Source: Epiperipatus broadwayi
Lineage: Eukaryota > Onychophora > Udeonychophora > Euonychophora > Peripatidae
Direction: 5' to 3'
Length of the DNA: 64,000 nucleotides
Assembly: GCA_028023455.1 (NCBI GenBank)
Contig: JAQFVV010006335.1
Span: 688,741-752,740, forward strand
Below the pieces are notes generated by a model. The model worked only from the letters and a program-made list of their open reading frames with translations. It was not told the origin of the DNA and searched no databases. Numbering within the stretch: position 1 is the first letter of the stretch; every line of letters starts with the position of its first letter. This document shows positions 60,346-64,000 of the stretch, in pieces. The translations under genes and the position numbers were made by a program.

Positions 60346-62018
60346 CTTTATTTATATGAATTTAAAAAGGATGGGGAAGTATGGTGGTTGTTTAATATAT
60401 CTGTAATAATTAAGTTGTTAGATAAAACAAAGATAAATATTTTATTTATGATACACCAAAATATTGACTATTAACATTTAGCTGAATCTCATAAATTGTA
60501 GATGGATATCGTTGCAGGAAGATATAGAAGTTCAGATTTAATAGTACACAACATAAAATTTTTATTGGTTGTATTTTAGTAAATAGATTGAGAATAAAAC
60601 CATAGGAAATTTGAGTTTGAGATCAAAAAACTATTCAATGACTTTATAAATATTATAGTAACATCTTCTTAGAAAAATAATAAAAATAAATAAAGATCAA
60701 AGGATGAATATCATAGATCCAAAAATAAACAAAAAGTAACTTTTTACCGTATTATAGTAAGGTTATTGTATTGAAACAAGAATGTAATAATTAATATTTT
60801 CCATTTGGTCGTTATAATTTAAAGTCTAATTTATTTATAATGTGTTAATAATTGTAAAAGAAGGGAGGAGGGAATGATTATCTAATGGAGAAACCTGATT
60901 TGTGATATAAAATTATATTTAACGGTAAATATCGCAACAGCACCATATTATATGAAAAGGTATTTTTTTTGTTATACTGTAAATATCCAAAAGATAAAAA
61001 AAGGGATGTGGGTATATAACTTTATTACAGTTGTTATTTTTTAAACTATTAGTTTAAAATGTTTATTATAATATCTTGTAAATAAAATGTTTAAAGTTGT
61101 TGTTTTAAAAGTTAACTTAAATATTAAGGGTTGCAGTTCTTTTGTGAGAGTCATTGTCACTACATCACATGAACCCAGGGTGTGCAGTTTGAGATTGTAA
61201 TAAGAAAGTAATCCAGTATAGTACAATATAAGCATAATTTAAGAACACACTTCTTAAAAGAGATTTTCATTCAATGTAAACTGCCTTGATCACATAAGTA
61301 ATCGATAATATTACAAATTATTAAAGGGTGCTTATTTATCAGGAATTAAATTATGAATTATTTATTATTGAAAGTAACCAATATAATGCTAATTTAGATA
61401 ACAATATTAATTTTAAGAGTAAGTATTAGAAAACATAAATATAAAATAGTAGTACAATTTTAATTATAGATTGAGGTTATAAGTCTTTTCTTAATTGACA
61501 CACTACCTATATGGTTCAGTAAAATCTCTCTTGATATTTTATAGGTGGGTCAAATAACTAATTAAAAAATCAATGATTATTCTGAGATCTCCTTAGAATG
61601 ATATTGTTATTATTATTATTCTTAATGATAGTGTTATAAAAGTAAAATAATAAATGATTACCATACAATAAAATAACAATTCAACTTATTGAATAGATTA
61701 ATTTAAATGTCATCATTATAAATATTTTTGCTAATGATTTAAGCATTATGGTTGGTCATGAGAGTATTTGGATGCTGAATAAGAAGGAGTGTCTAGGTAT
61801 TTTTATGTCATCGGATAAATATTTTAATGTTTATTTAATGTTAAATGGTATGTAATCTTGTTAACAGGATAGGTGAGTCTCATAATCATTACAGTTGATT
61901 AAATATAGTTGAAAAAAATATTAAGACTATTAAATGATATAAGATAGAGTCTTAGTATAGCCTAATGTAGGAACTTGGCATATCTTCTAGGAATCATCAT
62001 TCCATTGGCATGGTTTAT

Positions 62019-62023
<5 letters not shown>
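60346..62023. other. AT-rich non-coding stretch
   Basis: No gene recognised. Confidence 0.5.

Positions 62024-62098
<75 letters not shown>
62024..62098. repeat. (TA)n microsatellite
   Basis: About 75 bp of AT dinucleotides. Confidence 0.95.
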
Positions 62099-62104
<6 letters not shown>

Positions 62105-62105
<1 letters not shown>

Positions 62106-62900
62106 ACTATATACCGTTACATAAATTATAATGGTCAGGGTGATGTGGAAGTTTTCTCATCTTACCGTATCTGCCGTACAGAACGCCACTAGGTTATTTG
62201 AACCTAGAAAATTTATAGAGTAGGCAGATCCACGCTCTTAAAAAAAAATCCAACTTTTATTTATCAAGACTGTCCACCCATGCCACTAGCTCAGGGAATA
62301 GCAGAGATTTATAATATATAATTTTATTTAAAATATATCTTCAATATTAAAAAATTAAAAGCCACTGCCAGTAATAATACACAAAAAAATTGTATTAATG
62401 CACATATATAAACATTTAAAATTGAGTAATAAAATGTATTATTTTAGATTGATTATTAATTTTTAAATTTAAATTATTAAGAAAGTCTGCACAGATGCAC
62501 ATTCTGCTTCAGAGCGGAAACAATCTTTAATTTTTATCTATATCTTTCATCTGACTTTTTAATTATATAAGATCCCCAAGGGCTAGTTTGTTTTTCGATA
62601 ATTAATAACACAATCATTTCCATTTTGAGATTTCAGGAATTAATTAATACCTGTTTCTATTATTGACTTACGTTACTTTTTACTAAAATATTTTATATTA
62701 GGATCTTTTTTTTTTTTTATAAAAAAAGTACGTTCAACTACTTTTTTTTTTTATTTAAAAAAAAAATACTTTTAAAGTTTTGCATCTGTGCGAATATATA
62801 TATGCTTAACAACTCTTTAATTTTTTAGCTTTTAGTTTTTATTTACGACTTAAGTTTTTATTTTAATCTTAAATTAATGTAACGGCATATTATATACCAC
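62105..62900 (-). repeat. Internally deleted inverted copy of the 46110 repeat, copy 2
   Basis: On the minus strand it begins near CCGTTACATTAATTTAAG and keeps TTCGCACAGATGC and GTCAGATG. It then jumps to the distal part (GCCACTGGC, AGCTAGTGGC, CTATAAATTTTCTAGG) of the 46110 family, losing about 1.4 kb. Its ends form an inverted pair (CCGTTACATAAATT and AATTAATGTAACGG). Confidence 0.6.
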
Positions 62901-62944
62901 TACAATATATATAGTACTCGAAGCTGAGGGTGCTATAAAACTGC

Positions 62945-63330
62945 ATCTATGAAATACTCATGTGAATGTGACAGGATCTATATTGGTGAGCCCAATAGGT
63001 TCATTATAAAGTGATTGAAAAGGAACAAATTGATGATTACAAAAGAGAAAACAGATGCGTCTAAAGTAGCAGACCATATATGTGCCAATAAACATATGTT
63101 GGTTCATTATAAAGTGATTGAAAAGGAACAAATTGATGATTACAAAAGAGAAAACAGATGCGTCTAAAGTAGCAGACCATATATGTGCCAATAAACATAT
63201 GTTTGGGAAATCCAATCATATTGGATAGAAAGGGAAAGGTACAAAAAAATTCAAGGAAACTGTACACATAATGATGGCAAATAATTCAATATGTCACACT
63301 GACTATACATGATGGCTAGAACCATTAATG
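62945..63330 (+). pseudogene. PLE GIY-YIG endonuclease fragment with internal tandem duplication
   Basis: YSCECDRIYIGEPNRF at 62955-63002 is the GIY-YIG start of yet another PLE type (C.CG..YIGET.R in the family). KTDASKVADHICANKHM corresponds to the S.vAdH....H segment. After the second unit, KFKETVHIMMANNS matches the usual K..ES..I...N end. A 103-bp unit (62998-63100) is tandemly duplicated (63101-63203), which breaks the frame. No RT precedes it. Confidence 0.7.
62998..63203 (+). repeat. Tandem duplication, 2 x 103 bp
   Basis: The two units are identical as read. 103 is not a multiple of three. Confidence 0.9.
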
Positions 63331-64000
63331 TTATAGATAATTCTATGAAACTACTACTGATTGTTGTTTTTATTCATTTGATTATAGATCTACTTAAAAT
63401 TTAATATTCACTATTCTAAAACTCCATATTCAATTCTGATGTTAGTACTATTACTATTCAGGCCAAAAACACTTGGAGAAGAAAAAAATAATAATGCTTC
63501 TTGATACATTGTGTATATATACCCTATATGCTATTACTAAGACATTTATGTAATTGGAAAATTTAAATAAAGTTGTTTTTTTTCTAAAGACATTCAATAA
63601 TTAATATTAGATGATGAAAATATTCCAACATATAAATGCAACTAAAATGCTATAATCACACACTTTCAGACAAACATATAGATAAATACTTCTTAAATAT
63701 AACCAGATGATTTTTAGATCAACATGAAAACTGAAGTTTAACAACGTAATGTAAACTTAAATTTGCTTAAATAAATTTAATTAAAATTGATAGTGATGAT
63801 AATATTCAAACCATATCTAACTTAATTAACTACTTTATATGAGGTATCTTTGCTATATTTTCTGATTATCATACATCAAATCATTATTCAGAAAACTGCA
63901 TTATTGTTCATTTATAAGTGTGTTTGAATTACATCCATTCTAATTTAGAGCAGCACTTTCTTCTCATAAGTAACACCTATGGTTACCTACTGGCAACACT
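63331..64000. other. AT-rich non-coding stretch
   Basis: No gene recognised up to the window end. Confidence 0.5.

Overview
The window is very AT-rich, intron-like or intergenic DNA from a metazoan. Evidence for an animal nuclear genome: long (TA)n, (ATT)n and (TCTA)n microsatellites, tRNA-derived SINE-like repeats, Penelope-like elements (PLEs) with GIY-YIG endonucleases, hAT relics, LTR retrotransposons with a tRNA-Lys-type primer site, and two splice-bounded, phase-compatible short exons, one resembling the GAIN domain of adhesion GPCRs. I cannot name the species. No intact host gene, rRNA, tRNA gene, CRISPR array or bacterial-style operon was seen.

Layout. 0-3 kb: unique AT-rich DNA with a palindromic MITE and a tRNA-derived SINE. 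3.16-7.90 kb: a compound PLE locus. The 3' parts of element A face outward as an inverted pair, and a nearly complete PLE (element B, about 195-bp direct pseudo-LTRs) sits exactly at their junction. 8-18 kb: mostly unique AT-rich DNA with a LINE endonuclease relic, a strong hammerhead ribozyme candidate at 12.15 kb, two TIR elements and small palindromes. 18-21 kb: a 480-bp (TCTA)n tract, a hAT MITE with perfect 8-bp target duplications, long (TA)n tracts and two large palindromes. 21.5-26.3 kb: a decayed hAT transposase of the DUF4371/ZMYM-like group plus a foldback element. 26.8-31.4 kb: a minus-strand LTR element with a 5'-truncated LINE in one LTR. 31.8 kb: candidate host exon. 33-36 kb: AT-rich DNA with SINEs. 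37.0-46.0 kb: an LTR element with 2.85-kb LTRs and a broken coiled-coil reading frame. 46.1-48.2 kb: another repeat, with a deleted inverted copy at 62.1-62.9 kb. 49.5-51.2 and 57.3-58.7 kb: two palindromes, each made of two 5'-truncated PLE 3' ends head to head. 51.8-57.3 kb: an LTR element lying between them. 59.2 kb: candidate GAIN exon. 63 kb: another PLE endonuclease fragment.

How it fits together. Nearly everything recognisable is mobile DNA, plausibly filling a large intron of one plus-strand host gene (exons at 31.8 and 59.2 kb). Two themes stand out. First, PLE 3' ends occur repeatedly as outward-facing inverted pairs bordered by (TA)n and carry a conserved hammerhead-like hairpin. 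Second, three LTR elements share the LTR start TGAAGCA, have long LTRs, and encode only coiled-coil or otherwise unrecognised proteins with no visible pol. All calls come from reading the sequence by eye; no database was searched.
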